Of a stretch of 64,000 nucleotides of DNA, positions 63,849 through 64,000 are shown piece after piece. Source of the stretch: Paenibacillus sp. FSL W8-0426 (GTDB lineage: Bacteria > Bacillota > Bacilli > Paenibacillales > Paenibacillaceae); assembly GCF_037969725.1 (NCBI RefSeq), contig NZ_CP150203.1, positions 4,108,001 to 4,172,000 on the forward strand. The letters are read 5' to 3'. Position 1 is the stretch's first letter. The number at the start of each line of letters is the position of its first letter. Under the pieces are notes generated by a model. The model was not told the origin of the DNA. It ran no database searches and worked only from the letters and a program-made list of their open reading frames with translations. A program made the translations under genes and the position numbers.

Positions 63849-64000
63849 TTATTCTTTGACAGCCCCCAGCACGATGCCCTTCACGAAATATCGCTGCAAA
63901 AAAGGATAGACCAATATGATCGGCAGCGTGCTGACAAAAATTTGGGCTGCTTTAATGCTTTGCTCCGACATGGCTTCGACTTCGGCCTGGCTCATGGCCA
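63849..64000 (-). CDS. Carbohydrate ABC transporter permease (partial, C-terminus only)
   Basis: Only the last 50 codons lie in the window. They read [49 protein letters not shown], the standard YtcP/MalG-like permease end, matching the C-termini of the two complete permeases at 33 and 47 kb. The rest of the gene and presumably an LplB partner lie beyond the right edge. Confidence 0.9.
   Translation of the reverse strand, partial: AMSQAEVEAMSEQSIKAAQIFVSTLPIILVYPFLQRYFVKGIVLGAVKE

Overview
The window looks like a chromosomal segment of a spore-forming Bacillales bacterium, most likely Paenibacillus. The block cotE - mutS - mutL - (SAM methyltransferase) - miaA - hfq follows the Bacillales order. 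Spore coat genes (cotE, a CotF-family gene), two tRNA-sensing T-box leaders, YesM/YesN regulation, membrane-anchored AraC regulators and several lplB/ytcP-type sugar ABC operons with intracellular glycosidases all fit that genus. I saw no phage, insertion sequence, CRISPR array, rRNA or tRNA gene.

Layout. Positions 1-13.5 kb (minus strand): PBP1A, hfq, miaA, an RsmJ-like methyltransferase, mutL, mutS, an amidoligase-like gene, cotE and an aromatic-acid-exporter-like protein. 13.5-18.1 kb: a taurine/nitrate/HMP-type ABC importer with a possible small ORF behind it, and an M32 carboxypeptidase. 18.2-20.6 kb (plus): carbonic anhydrase, a PadR regulator, a Gly-rich Tim44-like membrane protein and a YxcD-like protein. 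20.7-22.8 kb: a divergent glutaminyl-tRNA synthetase under a T-box with a Gln (CAA) specifier.

22.8-35.2 kb is a carbohydrate region. A four-gene operon without signal peptides (GH29 fucosidase, CBM9-like protein, tandem transglutaminase-like protein, GH18) lies divergent from a membrane AraC/Cache regulator, and a three-gene sugar ABC importer with a cre-like site follows. 35.3-43.8 kb: tyrS with a Tyr T-box, a DMP19-like protein, SelO, a xanthine/uracil permease, an unrecognised gene preceded by a frameshifted Dabb remnant, and an AraC-EamA exporter pair.

43.8-54.8 kb is a complete alpha-glucoside system: YesM kinase and YesN regulator, lipoprotein, two permeases and two GH13 enzymes. Their key residues predict complementary alpha-1,6 and alpha-1,4 specificity. 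The kinase has a roughly 200-nt structured leader ending in a terminator-like hairpin. 54.9-58.3 kb: a CotF-type coat protein, and a MarR-FUSC pair with a direct-repeat operator. 58.4-64 kb: a sugar isomerase-like TIM barrel, then the start of a third sugar operon (permease, lipoprotein, and secreted plus intracellular GH43 proteins with a Glu-Glu-Gln signature like exo-beta-1,3-galactanases); the permease runs off the right edge.

Three copies, one nearly complete and two partial, of a dispersed intergenic repeat sit at 28.9, 47.3 and 58.3 kb. The most promising leads are that repeat, the GH29/CBM9/transglutaminase/GH18 operon, the HIGH-degenerate GlnRS with its Gln T-box, and the YesM leader. 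All functions are inferred from sequence reading alone; no database search was run.
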